Part shown: piece after piece, positions 46,700 through 57,900 of the stretch
Position numbering within the stretch: the stretch's first letter is position 1
Layout of the letters: every line of letters begins with the position of its first letter
Origin: Jacaranda mimosifolia
Taxonomy: Eukaryota; Streptophyta; Magnoliopsida; Lamiales; Bignoniaceae
DNA: 64,000 bases
Assembly: GCA_018894105.1 (NCBI GenBank)
Contig: CM032125.1
Location: 2,108,001-2,172,000, forward strand
Direction: 5' to 3'
Notes under the pieces: generated by a model
Seen by the model: the letters and a program-made list of their open reading frames with translations, nothing else
What the model was told of the DNA's origin: nothing
Database searches by the model: none
Translations under genes and position numbers: made by a program

Positions 46700-47580
46700 A
46701 TTATCTTAGAATATTTTTTATTTTAATTTTATTATGTAATTTATAATTATATAGTTAGTATGATAGACTCAAAATTTTATTGTTCAAGTTTTATTTTGTT
46801 AAATCTGAATTAATAAATAAAATATATTTATATTTAATAGAATTATTTTAGATGTATTTATCATTTTAATATTATTATGTAATTTTGAATTATATTGATA
46901 ATAGGATAGACTTAAATTTTTATTGTTTAATTTTTATTTCATTTTTAACTAACAAATAAAGTCAAAAAAATTTATTTAAATTTTTAGATATTTTACTATT
47001 TTAAAATTATTAAATATTTTAACTTAATATTATTAAAATTATATGGCCTAAAGTTATAAGTTAGATTTTTAAAAAAATTTAAATGATAAATTCATATGAA
47101 ATAAAATTTTATAAATTTGAAGGATATTTGATATTTTAAATTCTAATGTTTAGAATATGTTTTATTTTAATATTATTATGTAATTAATAATTATATAGTT
47201 AGGATGATATACTTAAAATTTTATTGTTTAAGTTTTTTTTTTTGTCATATTTGAATTAATAAATAAAATATATTTATATTTAACAGAATTATTTTAGATG
47301 TATTTATCATTTTAATATTATTATGTAATTTTGAATTATATAGATAATAGAATAGACTTAAATTTTTATTTCATTTTTAACTTAATAAATAAAGTCAACA
47401 AAATTTATTTAAATTTTTAGATATTTTACTATTTTAACATTATTAGATATTTTAACTTAATATTATTAAAATTATATGGCCTAAAGTGATAAATTAGATT
47501 TTTAAAAATTTTTAGATGATAAATTCGTATGAAATAAAATTTTATAAATTTGAAGGATATTTTAAATTTTAAATTCTAAT
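46700..47580. repeat. Tandem duplication, two units of about 440 bp
   Basis: 46705-47145 and 47153-47575 share GAAT(T)AT(G)TTTTATTTTAAT, ATTATTAAAATTATATGGCC and TTTTATAAATTTGAAGGATAT in the same order. Very AT-rich, non-coding. Confidence 0.75.
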
Positions 47581-47589
47581 GTGCAAGTT

Positions 47590-48202
47590 TTAAATTTTTT
47601 TTAGGACTCAATTCATTTAATTCGATAATTTAGCAAGTGGGATACATGTGTATGTGTGTTTATAAATGTGAATATATATATAGGTATATAAATATTTTTC
47701 GAGATTTATCCTTTTTTTTTGAACTTTTTGCTTTTTTCAATTTTTATGTACCTATTTTTAATTTTTTGTGCAAATTTCCTTTTTTAATATTTTGTCTAGT
47801 AAAATAAATGGCAAGAAGGGGTTGCCACACCACATGCCACGTAGGAGAGAGGATGTGACGTGGTGCCACGCCATGCGCCACGTAGGATCGGGCCTGCTGC
47901 AAATGAATTCGGGCCGAATTTGTCCTCAAATTGCCAAAATTCAAAAGTTAGTGTACCAAAATTGCGGCCCAAAAAGATAAAGTCAAAATTTGCCAGTAGG
48001 GTATAGTTACGGGACCAAATTTGCATTTTTTCCCTGAATGAAAACTCCCAATTCATTGAATAATTCACAAAAAAGTTATAAAGCCCAATATTTTAAAGAA
48101 ATTGGCCCAACTAATAGATTATTAACTTCAAATTTATTCAAGCTTAATCTTTAAAATAAAACCCAATTCAATAATAATTCACTAAAAAATTGATTAAGCC
48201 CA
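47590..48202. other. Mixed AT-rich DNA with a GC-rich patch
   Basis: No gene seen. The patch at 47815-47890 has CACATGCCACGTAGGA and GTGCCACGCCATGCGCCACG, a common feature of plant MULE-type MITEs; TTTGCATTTTTTCCCTGA near 48025 may be its terminus. Confidence 0.4.
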
Positions 48203-48869
48203 ATTAACAAACAGTCAATTAGAAAAAAATCCCTAAACCTACTTTCACTTTAGTGTTCAGTCCCCATTTGAATTTTTACACACTAAACTCCCTACTTTTT
48301 CACAAAACTTAGAAATTACTCCCCACATCTTTAGAAAGACACATATATCCTTATAACTAGAGAAAACAACAAAAATACCTGAAAATGCATTCTTCTCTTC
48401 AAGAAGAATGCTTTCATATTTTTTTTTCCTGAAATTGACGACTTCCCCAAGCGGCCAAACAAAAGGGCACGAAATCGTTCCTCTACCATTGACGCGAGGA
48501 GAAGAAGAGAAAAAAAAGAAAAGAAAAAAAAACACCAAAATTTTTGCCATTTTTTCTGTGACAATGGAAGGAGAAACAGCGGCAACAAGAAGCGAAATAC
48601 AAAAAGAAGTAATCGAAAGAAACAAATATATGTTTTCTGCATTTACAGTTTTAAATGTCTGTGATTTTTCAGTGTTGTACTTATTTCTTGTCTATTTTCT
48701 CATGTTTAGGGTTTTTATTCCCTTTTTAGTTGTGAAACACTTGAACCCAATTGATATATATAATTTTTATTGTGAGATGGGAAGTTTTTTATTTGTACTT
48801 GAAAGGCATGAAAGTTGTACTTCACTTTTTTGAGGTTTATACTTCTTTTTACCTGAAATTATACGGTAA

Positions 48870-50370
48870 AATTATCTGAAAGTGGTAGTATATTATTTGT
48901 GGTACAAAACAAACAAGCTTACAGTACACATTAAGCAAAAGTGTAGTATATAATCTGTGTAACTGCAGTACATTTTATAAGCATTTGTAGTACAAAATAT
49001 TCAAAGCTGCAGATTAAATGAAATTATAGTATATAATTTGTGTGCATGCAGTATATTTTAGAAGCAGCTATAGTACAAAAGCATTAAAGCATGCAATATA
49101 GATTAACTGAAAATGTAGTATATAATTTGTGTATCTGTAGTACAAAATATTTAAGCATGTAGTATATATTAAATGAAAGTGTAGTATATAATCTGTGTAA
49201 AGAGGAACTAAACTCATCCGGTGCAAAAAAAAGATCAGAGTTGAGTTAGGGCACCGCATACACTTCGAGTCCTTGTGTATGTGTTGACAAGGACGTCAAC
49301 GGATCGAGTGGGGGAGAATGTCATGGGTCGCTCATTGGAGAAGAATTGCGACCGTGACTTGAAGGGGCATTAGGAATGACAAAGCATTGTCGGCTCACCC
49401 GATAAAGCGAAAAAGGCCCATGAGCAGAGACTCTTACGAGGTGCGGTTTGAAAAACTGTTTCAATGGCATATTCCTTGAGTTATGAGGATGCTTCCCACC
49501 AAGTTTGAAGTCATTCCGTGTCCATTTGGGCACCGAACATTGAGGGCGACCTAAAGTGGTCTTACTACACGCAGGTAGTGCAAAGATGCATTGAGCAGAG
49601 TGTCTTGGAAAAGGAATTTTGTGAAACTGTTTCAGTGGGGTGTTCCTTGAGGTGTTGGCAACGTTCCCACCAAGTTTCACCAGTAGACGGTTCTGTTTGG
49701 ATAGGAAACGGCGAAGATCTTTAGAATGCGGCAGTGCAGTGGCATTGCTGTAATTCCAGCTTATTGCGAGGGAAATTACTGTTCCATGAAGAATTGGACG
49801 AGGCTGGAACTTTGTGGAGTTAATGTATAAGCTGAGAGCTATCCAACGGTTCAAGCGGCAAGTGATTTGGACACTGGGAGAGGAAGTTGCGAAAATGTAG
49901 TACAAAACATTCAAGCTTATAGATTAAATAAAATTATAGTATATAATCTGTGTACATGCAGTATATTTTAGAAGTATCTGTAGTACAAAAATATTCAAGC
50001 GTGCAGTATACATTAACTGAAAATATAGTATATAATCTGTGTATCTGCAGTACATTTTAGAAGCAATTGTAGTACAAAATATTTAAGCTTGCAATATACA
50101 TTAAATGAAAGTGTAGTATATAATCTCTGTAACTGCAGTACATTTTATAAACAAATGTAATATAAACACTTATGCTTGCAGTTCACATCAGGCAAAAGTG
50201 TAGCATATAATCTATGTAACTGCAGTACATTTTAGAAGCATTTGTAGTACAAAACATTCAAGCATATAAATTAAATTAAATTATAATTTAATATTTGTAT
50301 ATATGCAGTACATTTTAGAAGCAATTGTAGTACAAAACATTTAAGCCTATAGGGTTTGAATCATACTTTG
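48870..50370. repeat. Tandem array alpha, 85-90 bp units
   Basis: Units start (G/A)TAGTATATAATCTGTGTA, then CTGCAGTACATTTTA(G/T)AAGC, GTAGTACAAAACATTCAAGC. Unit starts near 48941, 49026, 49116, 49181, then (after an insertion) 49935, 50024, 50112, 50199 and 50282. The spacing is regular, the sequence divergent. Confidence 0.85.
49201..49893 (+). mobile_element. LTR-retrotransposon fragment inside array alpha
   Basis: Interrupts the tandem array. A polypurine tract (GTGGGGGAGAATG, about 49308-49320) precedes TGTCATGGGTCGC, an LTR start at 49319. The LTR-like part contains two related segments, near 49420-49510 and 49590-49680, sharing GAAACTGTTTCA(A/G)TGG and CCCACCAAGTTT. The upstream 110 bp would be the 3' end of the element's interior. 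The LTR 3' end and TSD were not identified. Confidence 0.6.
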
Positions 50371-50459
50371 TATGTACATACATATGTAAATTGAAGCATA
50401 CTTTGTTTATAATATTATTTTGTATGTAAGTATAATTTTCCATCAAGTATTTATAATAT

Positions 50460-51275
50460 TTTTATTTCAGTACAATATGAGGGAAAAGAATTATAAATGT
50501 AGAACGAACAAAGTATAAATGGTGTTATGTTGAAATACACTTCAATACAATTGAAATCGAGCAGTGAATTTGAGTACAATATGATGGAAATGAAGTACAA
50601 ATATAGAAAAAAATAAAGTACAAATGGTGTGATGTTGAAGTACACTTCAATTAAATTGAAATTAGGTAGTGAATTTAAATACAATATGATGGAAATGAAG
50701 TATAAATGTAGAACAAACAAAGTATAAATGGTGTTATATTGAAATACAATTCAATTAAATTGAAATCGAGCAGTGAATTTGAATACAATATGAGGAAAAT
50801 GAAGTACAAGCGTAGAACAAACAAAGTATAAATAGTGTTATGTTGAAGTACAGTTCAATTAAATTGAAATCGGACAGTGAATTTGAGTACAACATGATGG
50901 AAATGAAGTACAAACGTAGAACAAATAAAGTATAAATGATGTTATGTTGAAGTACACTTCAATTAAATTGAAGTTGAACAGTGAATTTGAGTACAATATG
51001 ATGTAAATGAAGTACAAACTTAGAACAAACAAAATATAAATGGTGTTATGTTGAAGTACATTTTAACTAAATTGAAATCGAACAGTGAATTTGAGTACAA
51101 TATCATAGAAATGAAGTACAAACATAAAACAAACAAAGTATAAATGGTGTTATGTTGAAGTACACTTCAATTAAATTGAAATCAGGAAGTGAATTGAGTA
51201 CAATATGATGAAAATAAAGTAGAAATATAGAACAAACAAAGTATAAATTGTGTTATGTTGAAGTACACTTATTGC
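50460..51275. repeat. Tandem array beta, about 104-bp units
   Basis: Eight units of TACAATATGATGGAAATGAA, GTACAAA(T/C)GTAGAACAAAC, AAAGTATAAATGGTGTTATG, TTGAAGTACACTTCAATTAA; starts near 50472, 50575, 50688, 50784, 50888, 50992, 51098 and 51200. Confidence 0.88.
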
Positions 51276-51609
51276 AATTGAATAATTAGTCTCCAATAAT
51301 TGTAGTGATGGTCAAATACAATATTTTGAGATAATCGAATAAGGTGAAGTACATATTTGTACGGGTTATAGGGTGGATATTATTATCAAATGCTCATTTA
51401 TTTACATCTTTGAAAGCATAAGTATTCTTTACATTACTGCGATTGATAACATTCATTCGTTCAACATTAGTGGTTAACACTTTAAAACTTTAATATTATT
51501 TTATTCATATAATAAATATTACACATATTTTTAGAGTTTGGTTATTAATTACTGAGACTTAAAAATCAAATCATGGAACAAATTTCAATTCAACAATATT
51601 AGTAAAAAT

Positions 51610-52180
51610 ATTAAGAAATGGAGTACATAATGGCCGAAATGAAATACAAATGTCATGAAATCAAGTATAAATCTTTCAGATTGAGGTACGAAAGCGCTGA
51701 TATTTTGGACAATATCCATTTGATAACTTCCACGCTAAACAAGTACATTATTGCCAAAAAGAAGTACAAATGTCATGAAATCAAGTATAATTCTACCAGA
51801 TTTGGGTACAAAATAACTGATATCTCGGATAACATGTAAAAATGCCAATTTCACGCTAAATCAAATACATAATTGTCGAAATGAAGTACAATTGTCATGA
51901 AATCAAGTATAATTCTCCCATATTATGGTGCAAAATAACTGATATATCCAACAACATATAAAAATGCAAATTTCACGCTAAATCAAATACATAATTGCCG
52001 AAATGAAGTACAATTGTCATGACATCAAGTATAATTCTCCTAGATTGGGGTGCAAAATAACTAATATCTCAGACAATATACAAAAATACCAATTTCACAC
52101 TAAATCAAGTACATAATTACCGAAATAAAGTACAAATATCAAGAAATCAAGTATAAATCTCCTAGATTAATTTACAAAAT
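51610..52180. repeat. Tandem array gamma, about 120-bp units
   Basis: Five units of GTACATAATTGCCGAAATGA, AGTACAAATGTCATGAAATC, AAGTATAAATCT...; starts near 51622, 51742, 51865, 51985 and 52109. A short + strand frame across two units (51618-51839) is repetitive and has no recognised domain. Confidence 0.85.
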
Positions 52181-52198
52181 TTAGCTAGATTACTGATT

Positions 52199-52450
52199 CT
52201 TTGCAGGTTCGACAATTATGTCATGTTCTACCACACCTTTTACACTTAATTACACGTTTCTTAATTTGTGATGGAATCTTCTGTGTCCTTCTATGCCCAG
52301 GTTGAGATCGGGAATCAGGTGCATTAATGACGCCATCATCATATAGAGGGAACATATGCATATCATATGTATGAATGGGGTTTATCACTGCTTGATATGC
52401 TTGTTGATACATCTCAACTCGGCAATATTGATCGGTAAAGTCATACGATG
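52199..52450 (-). pseudogene. MULE transposase C-terminus with zinc knuckle remnant
   Basis: Minus-strand translation gives DFTDQYCRVEMYQQAYQAV, INPIHTYDMHMFP and KKRVIKCKRCGRT, a TGA, then HNCRTCK. This matches the end of MuDR-type plant transposases: the (Y)CSxYYxxExYxxAYxxxIxP segment after the SWIM domain followed by a CxxCxxxGHNxRTC knuckle. The stop replaces the Gly before His in the knuckle. The upstream catalytic and SWIM parts, expected between here and 54235, are not present; array delta occupies that space. Confidence 0.65.
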
Positions 52451-52469
52451 AAAGTGACTTTAACTCGAG

Positions 52470-54210
52470 AGTACAAGTTTTGATAAAATAAAGTACAATT
52501 TCGGAACACTTAAAGTATAGAACTTCAATGAATATAGTACAAGTTTAGATAAAATGATGTATAAAATTAGTATAATTTCAAAAAATAGAAATACAATTTT
52601 TGATAAAGTGAAGTACAATTTCAAAACACCTGAAGTATAAAACCTTAGAAATTGCAATACAATTTTTGGATAATCCATTAGTAAAATACTTGAAACTTAA
52701 AAAATAGATTCAAATAACTGAAGTACAAGTTTAGATAAAATGAAGTACAAGTTCGGAACACTTGAAGTATAGAACTTCAATGAATAGAGTACATGTTTAG
52801 GTAAAATGATATATAAAATAAAGTATAATTTTAAAAAATAGAAATACAATTTTAGATAAAGTGAAGTACAATTTCAGAATACCTGAAGTATAAAACCTTA
52901 GTAATTGCAGTACAATTTTTGGATAATCTATTAGTAGAACATTTGAAACTTAAATAATATAGTCAAATAACTGAAGTACAAGTTTAGATAAAATAAAGTA
53001 CAATTTCGAAACACTTGAAGTATAGAACTTCAATGAATAGAGTGCAAGTTTATGTAAAATGAAGTATAATTTCAGAAAATAGAAGTATAATTTCAGAACA
53101 CTTGAAGTATAAATCCTTAGCAATTGTAATATGATTTTGGATAATCCATTAGTAGAACACTTGAAGTGAAGTATAAAACCTTAGTAATTGCAGTACAATT
53201 TTTGGATAATCTATTAGTAGAACATTTGAAACTTAAATAATATAGTCAAATAACTGAAGTACAAGTTTAGATAAAATAAAGTACAATTTCGAAACACTTG
53301 AAGTATAGAACTTCAATGAATAGAGTGCAAGTTTATGTAAAATGAAGTATAATTTCAGAAAATAGAAGTATAATTTCAGAACACTTAAAGTATAAAACCT
53401 TAGTAATTGCAATATGATTTTGGATAATCTATTAGTAGAACACTTGAAGTATAAAACTTAAATAATATAGTCAAATAACTGAAGTACAAGTTTAGATAAA
53501 ATGAAGTAAAATTTCGGAACACTTGAAATATAGAACTTCAATGAATAGAGTACAAGTTTTGGTAAAATGATGTATGAAATGAAGTATAATTTCAAAAAAT
53601 AGAAGTACAATTGTAGATAAAGTGAAGTACAATTTCAAAACACTTGAAGTATAAAACCTTAGCAATTGCAGTACAATTTTTGGATAATCAATTAGTAAAA
53701 TACTTTAAACTTAAATAATAGATTCAAATAACTAAAGTATAAGTTTAGATAAAATGAAGTACAATTTCGAAACACTTGAAGTATAGAAGTTCAATGAATA
53801 AAGTACATGTTTATGTAAAATGAAGTACAAAAGAAGTATAATTTCAGAAAATGAAAGTACAATTTTAGATAAAGTGAAGTACAATTTCAGAACGCTTGAA
53901 GTATAAAGTCCTAGCAACTGCAATATATTTTGGTTAATCGATAAATATAACACTTAAAATATATAACTTCAATAAATCGAGTACAATCTTTGATAAAATG
54001 AAGTATAATTTCAGAAAATCAAAAGTATAATTTTATATAGAAGACGTATAGTTTATGAACACTTCAAGTATAAACCGCTAGAAGTTGCAGTACAATTTTG
54101 GATAATCAATTAGTAGAACACTTGAAGTATAAAACTTACATAACAGAGTATAATTTTAGAACACTTTAAGTACAAAATTTTACAAACTGCAGTACAACTT
54201 AGATTTTGTA
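52470..54210. repeat. Tandem array delta, 60-70 bp motif in about 230-270 bp higher-order units
   Basis: Built on GAAGTACAATTTC(G/A)GAACAC, TTGAAGTATA(A/G)AAC, AGAGTACAAGTTTA(G/T)(A/G)TAAAAT. A larger unit starting TTAGTA(G/A)AACACTTGAA recurs near 52679, 52929, 53213, 53429 and 53694. Minus-strand frames (for example 52460-52678 and 53732-53953) spell repetitive hydrophobic peptides such as LYFTLSKIVL; nothing suggests they are made. Confidence 0.82.
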
Positions 54211-54234
54211 GAAGTATTACCTTAAACCATCACT

Positions 54235-54490
54235 GCTCTTCTTTGCACTGCTGCTTAATTCATCCTTTCGATTTATCAGGATGTCAACAATGTTCATATT
54301 CAATGTCAAATGCAATAAGACCATATTCATGACACCGTTATCATCAGTCAAACTCACGTACAATCTTTGATGTGGAGCTATGTATTGCAAACTGAAGTGT
54401 TCGACGTTGATTTCACTTCATTCTCTTGCGAGATTAATGTACATGTCCATTAACTTGATTGAACACTCCTATTTCACTACTTGTTGACAT
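54235..54490 (-). pseudogene. Possible MULE transposase N-terminus
   Basis: From an ATG at 54490 on the minus strand the frame reads MSTSSEIGVFNQVNGHVH and stops; in shifted frames follow INVEHFSLQYIAPHQRLYVS and LTDDNGVMNMVLLHLTLN. The pattern (short VFxxxNG opening, later a TDDxxV block) resembles the N-terminal region of MuDR-type plant transposases and the orientation agrees with the C-terminal remnant at 52199-52450. Two frameshifts are needed, so this is tentative. Confidence 0.4.
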
Positions 54491-55019
54491 TGTCGGAAAA
54501 ATATAAGAAACTCAGAAGCAACTGAGAAGAAACTGAGAAGAAGAAGAAGAAGAAACTCAAAAATGATGAAAATAAAAAGAGAAGAAGACAATGCAGATGT
54601 CGAGTTGGTGGTTGTTGGCTCTGACGTTATTCTCGTTCTTGCCGTTGAGTTTGTTGTGTTTTTTCTGTTCTTTCTGTTTCTGGTAATGAACGTATGATCG
54701 GATTTACTGTTTGCTTATCGGATGGAGAAGAAGTGAGAAAAAATGAATGAAAAATATGATATTTAAGGGCATTTTTGTCAAATCAAATGAGTAGGGAGTA
54801 ATTTCTAAAAATTTAACAAAACTAGGGAGTTTGTTCTAACAAAAAACAAGTGGGGACTGATCACCAAATTGGAAAGTGCATTTGGTACTTTTCAATAAGT
54901 GTCCCATTAACAAATTATTTACATTATTGTGAAGTCCATTTCTTGAACAAAAGCCCAACCCACAAGTATTAGTAAAAATTTAATTCAATATTCATTTATA
55001 ATTAGTAATGAAAATCATT

Positions 55020-55404
55020 GTTACCATATGTGTACAATTGATATTTGGAGGGAAGTTAATTAAAATTTAGTAACTAAAAACTTTGTTACAATATATTTTA
55101 TTTGTAACAAATATTTTGTTGTTACAAAAGGTACCAAATTTTATTAAAAATATATCTTCTTATATGACGGAAAATGTTATATGTAACAAAATAACATTTT
55201 TCATAACGAATTATTATTAGTTACGAACATAAAAAATCTAAGGTAACAAATTTGAGTTAAAGGTAACAAGACTTTTACTTTGTTACTAAAGAAAATGTTA
55301 TTTGTAACAAAAAATCAATTTTGTTACAATAAATTTGACATATGTAATGAATTTTACCTTTGTTATCAAAATTTTTGTTACGTGAAGTGCAATTTGTTGT
55401 AGTG
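55020..55404. repeat. CACTA right subterminal repeat region
   Basis: Dense GTAACAAA / TTTGTTAC motifs up to the terminal inverted repeat, mirroring 38895-39350. Confidence 0.75.
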
Positions 55405-55405
55405 T

Positions 55406-55867
55406 GGGTAAATGTCATAAATGGTCCCTAATGTTTTACTTTAGAATCACTTTAGTCCTCAATCTTCAAAAATTCATCTTTTAATCCCTAACGTTAATAT
55501 ATCGTTTCACTTTAGTCCCCAAAACCATTTTCCTGTAGTTTTTGGCCGAAAAATTGACCAATTTTGACATTTGTAAGGGCAAAATTATCAATTTATAGTT
55601 TTATGTTCCCCTTTAGTCCCTATATAAGGTTTTATGTTCCAATTTAGTCCCTCTGTTACTTTTTTTTATTTTTTTTTCTTTTTATAAATATAAGTTCATG
55701 TGTGTATATATATTTGTGTATAATATATGCATATATATAATTGATACTAATATTAGTCACATGCTCATATATTATTATTAATATTTAATAATATATTATT
55801 GATATATTAATATCATTTGTGATACTATTACAATTATAATATTAATTGTATGATTAGTAATATATTA
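55406..55867. repeat. MULE1 left arm, outer part
   Basis: GGGTAAATGTCATAAATGG ... pairs with the inverse at the right end (about 59040-59556). Contains several TTTAGTCCC(T/C) motifs. The last nine bases (AATATATTA, 55859-55867) are the left target duplication of MULE2. Confidence 0.85.
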
Positions 55868-57891
55868 GGGTAAATGTCACTAAAAGTCCCCGATGTTTCG
55901 ATTTAGTATCACTTTAGTCCTCAATCTTTAAAACTTCATCTTTTAGTCTCTAACGTTAATATATTGTTTCACTTTAGTCCCCAATATCATTTTTCGGTAG
56001 TTTTTGGCTGGAAAATTGACCAAGTTTGACATTTTTAAGGGCAAAATTGTCAATTCATAGTTTTATGTTCCACTTTAGTCCCTATATAAAGTTTTATGTT
56101 CTACTTTAGTCCCTATATAAGGTTTTATGTTCCAATTTAGTCCCTATGTTACTTTTTTTTTTCCTTTTTATAAATATATGTCCATGTGTGTATATATATT
56201 TGTGTATAATATATGTGTATATATAATTGATACTAATATTAGTCACATGCTCATATATTATTATTAATATTTAAGAATATATTATTGATATATTAATATC
56301 ATTTGTGATACTATTGTAATTAATAATATTAGTAATATTATTATTGATATGGGATAGTCCAATAGGCCCATCCCAATAACACTTAACTAGGACAGGAGCT
56401 GGTCTGACGCTCCCTAAGCAGCTCGATTGCCCTTAAACCCAACTCGTTTTGGACCACGCAGACATTCGATTGCCACTCGACCTCTGGATCCCTATCTGTC
56501 ATGGTGGATATTAGCATTCTTGATCAACCAGGTTATAGTCGATAGCCTCCATTAGGTGGCCTCAATCCTTCAACCAGAATGATGTAGCTTCGACCAGAAT
56601 GAGCCTGGTGACCAAGATCCTAGTAGATATTCCTGTTGGAGTGCTCGTCTTGACCAGAGAGGTCGAGGAGTGACGAAAGCCCTTTGGCCACAGTGAATAC
56701 CTTATCAGGCGCCGCGCTGCCACATTAATAGCGCGTGCCACCAACAGTACCACCTTTTGCAGCCGTGTCAGGCTAGGGAGCACCTCTAGTGTACCACCTT
56801 CTCCTAGGTTAGCTGCCTCCTGAAACAATACACAAGCTGGATAAGATTGGAAAGTCCTCAAGCAAGGACAATGGCCCTTCATACACAATAGGGGCATCAA
56901 AGACATATCAATCTTATCCACCTTGTGTACTGTTTCAAGAGACAGCTACCTAGGAGAAGGTGGTACACTAGGGGCGATCCCTAGCCTGACACGGCTGCAA
57001 AATGTGGTACTGTTGGTGGCACGCGCTATTAATGCGGCAGCACGGCGCCTGGCAAGGCATTCAATGTGGCCAAAGGGCTTTCATCACTCCTCGACCTCTC
57101 TGGTCAATACGAGCACTCCAATAGGAATATCTACTGGGATCTTGGTCACTAGGTTCATTTTGGTCGAAGCTACATCATTTTGGTTGAAGGATTGAGGCCA
57201 CCTATTGGAAGCTATCAGCTATAACCCGGTCGATCAAGAATGCTAATATCCACCACGACAGATAGAGATCCAGAGGTCGAGTAGCAGTCGAATGTTTGCG
57301 TGGTCCAAAATGAGTTGGGTTTAAGGGCAGTCGAGCTGCTTAGGGAGCGTCAGACCAGCTCCTGTTCTAGTTGAGTGTTATTGGGCTGGGCCTATTGGAC
57401 TATCCCATATCAATAATAATATTACTAATATTATTAATTACAATAGTATCACAAATGATATTAATATATCAATAATATATTCTTAAATATTAATAATAAT
57501 ATATGAGCATGTGACTAATATTAGCATCAATTATATATAAACATATATTATACACAAATATATATACACACATGGACATATATTTATAAAAAGGAGAAAA
57601 AAAAAAGTAACATAGGGACTAAATTGGAACGTAAAACCTTATATAGGGACTAAAGTGGAACATAAAACTTTATATAGGGACTAAAGTGGAACATAAAACT
57701 ATAAATTGACAATTTTGCCCTTAAAAATATCAAACTTGGTCAATTTTCCGGCCAAAAACTACTGAAAAATGATTTTGGGGATTAAAGTGAAACGATATAT
57801 TAACGTTAGGGACTAAAAGATGAAGTTTTAAAGATTAAGGACTAAAGTGATACTAAATCGAAACATCAGGGACTATTAGTGACATTTACCC
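55868..57891. mobile_element. MULE2: 2.0-kb near-perfect palindrome with LTR sequence in both arms
   Basis: Arms 55868-56848 and 56910-57891 (about 981 bp each) are inverted copies around a 61-bp spacer. Termini GGGTAAATGTCACTAA / TTAGTGACATTTACCC. TSD AATATATTA at 55859-55867 and 57892-57900, perfect. The outer 477 bp of each arm resemble MULE1; the inner 504 bp are derived from a gypsy LTR related to 27391-28235. No transposase. The 9-bp TSD and long TIRs support a Mutator-like, Pack-MULE-type element that carries retrotransposon sequence. Confidence 0.85.
56345..57412. repeat. Gypsy LTR sequence arranged head-to-head inside MULE2
   Basis: 56345 starts TGATATGGGATAGTCC, against TGATATGGGATAGCCC at the Tat 5' LTR start; both continue with CCCAATAACACT, and later share CGCGTGCCACCAACAG and a GGACAA(T/A)GGCCCTT-like segment. 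The right half (56910-57412) is the inverse of 56345-56848. Only the first part of the LTR (about 560 bp) is present. Short frames in both halves are not genes. Confidence 0.82.
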
Positions 57892-57900
57892 AATATATTA

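Larger units (their letters stand above)
48212..54905 (-). mobile_element. MULE3: Mutator-type element with broken transposase and tandem arrays
   Basis: Terminal regions are inverted: 48250-48330 (GTTCAGTCCCCATTTG, ACTAAACTCCCTA, AGAAATTACTCCCCAC) pairs with 54780-54890 (inverse of CAGTCCCCACTTG, ACAAACTCCCTA, AGAAATTACTCCCTAC). Both sides carry ATTAACAAA (48203-48211 and 54906-54914), a 9-bp duplication typical of Mutator-like elements, although the outermost bases of the left end differ (CAGTCAATTAG versus the inverse GGGACACTTATTG). Inside are transposase N- and C-terminal remnants on the minus strand and four tandem arrays. Inserted within the CACTA element. Confidence 0.65.
38895..55404. 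mobile_element. CACTA (En/Spm) transposon, 16.5 kb, no transposase seen
   Basis: Ends are CACTACAACAAATTACACTT at 38895 and its inverse ending TTGTTGTAGTG at 55404; the outer 14 bp match perfectly and 19 of 20 bases overall. Both sides carry the 3-bp duplication TGG (38892-38894, 55405-55407), as expected for CACTA elements. Both subterminal regions are full of TTCGTTACC / GTAACAAA motifs in either orientation, the expected transposase-binding repeats. No TNPD/TNPA-type coding sequence was recognised; most of the interior is AT-rich repeats and other transposons, so it is non-autonomous. Confidence 0.85.

Noticed and set aside
48408..48833. A 141-codon + strand frame
   Set aside because: Lysine/phenylalanine-rich translation of A/T tracts near the MULE3 terminus; no domain and no conserved counterpart.
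49321..49914. A 197-codon minus-strand frame
   Set aside because: It lies across a polypurine tract/LTR fragment and the neighbouring tandem array; its internal repetition mirrors the two 90-bp DNA repeats in the LTR. No domain is recognisable.
50460..54210. Tandem arrays considered as a CRISPR array or satellite centromere
   Set aside because: Units are head-to-tail with no unique spacers, context is a plant MULE, and the arrays are too short and too varied for a centromeric satellite.
56562..57195. Two similar frames of 119 and 90 codons on opposite strands
   Set aside because: They are the same LTR-derived sequence read in each arm of the MULE2 palindrome; shared residues reflect the inverted DNA repeat, not a gene pair.
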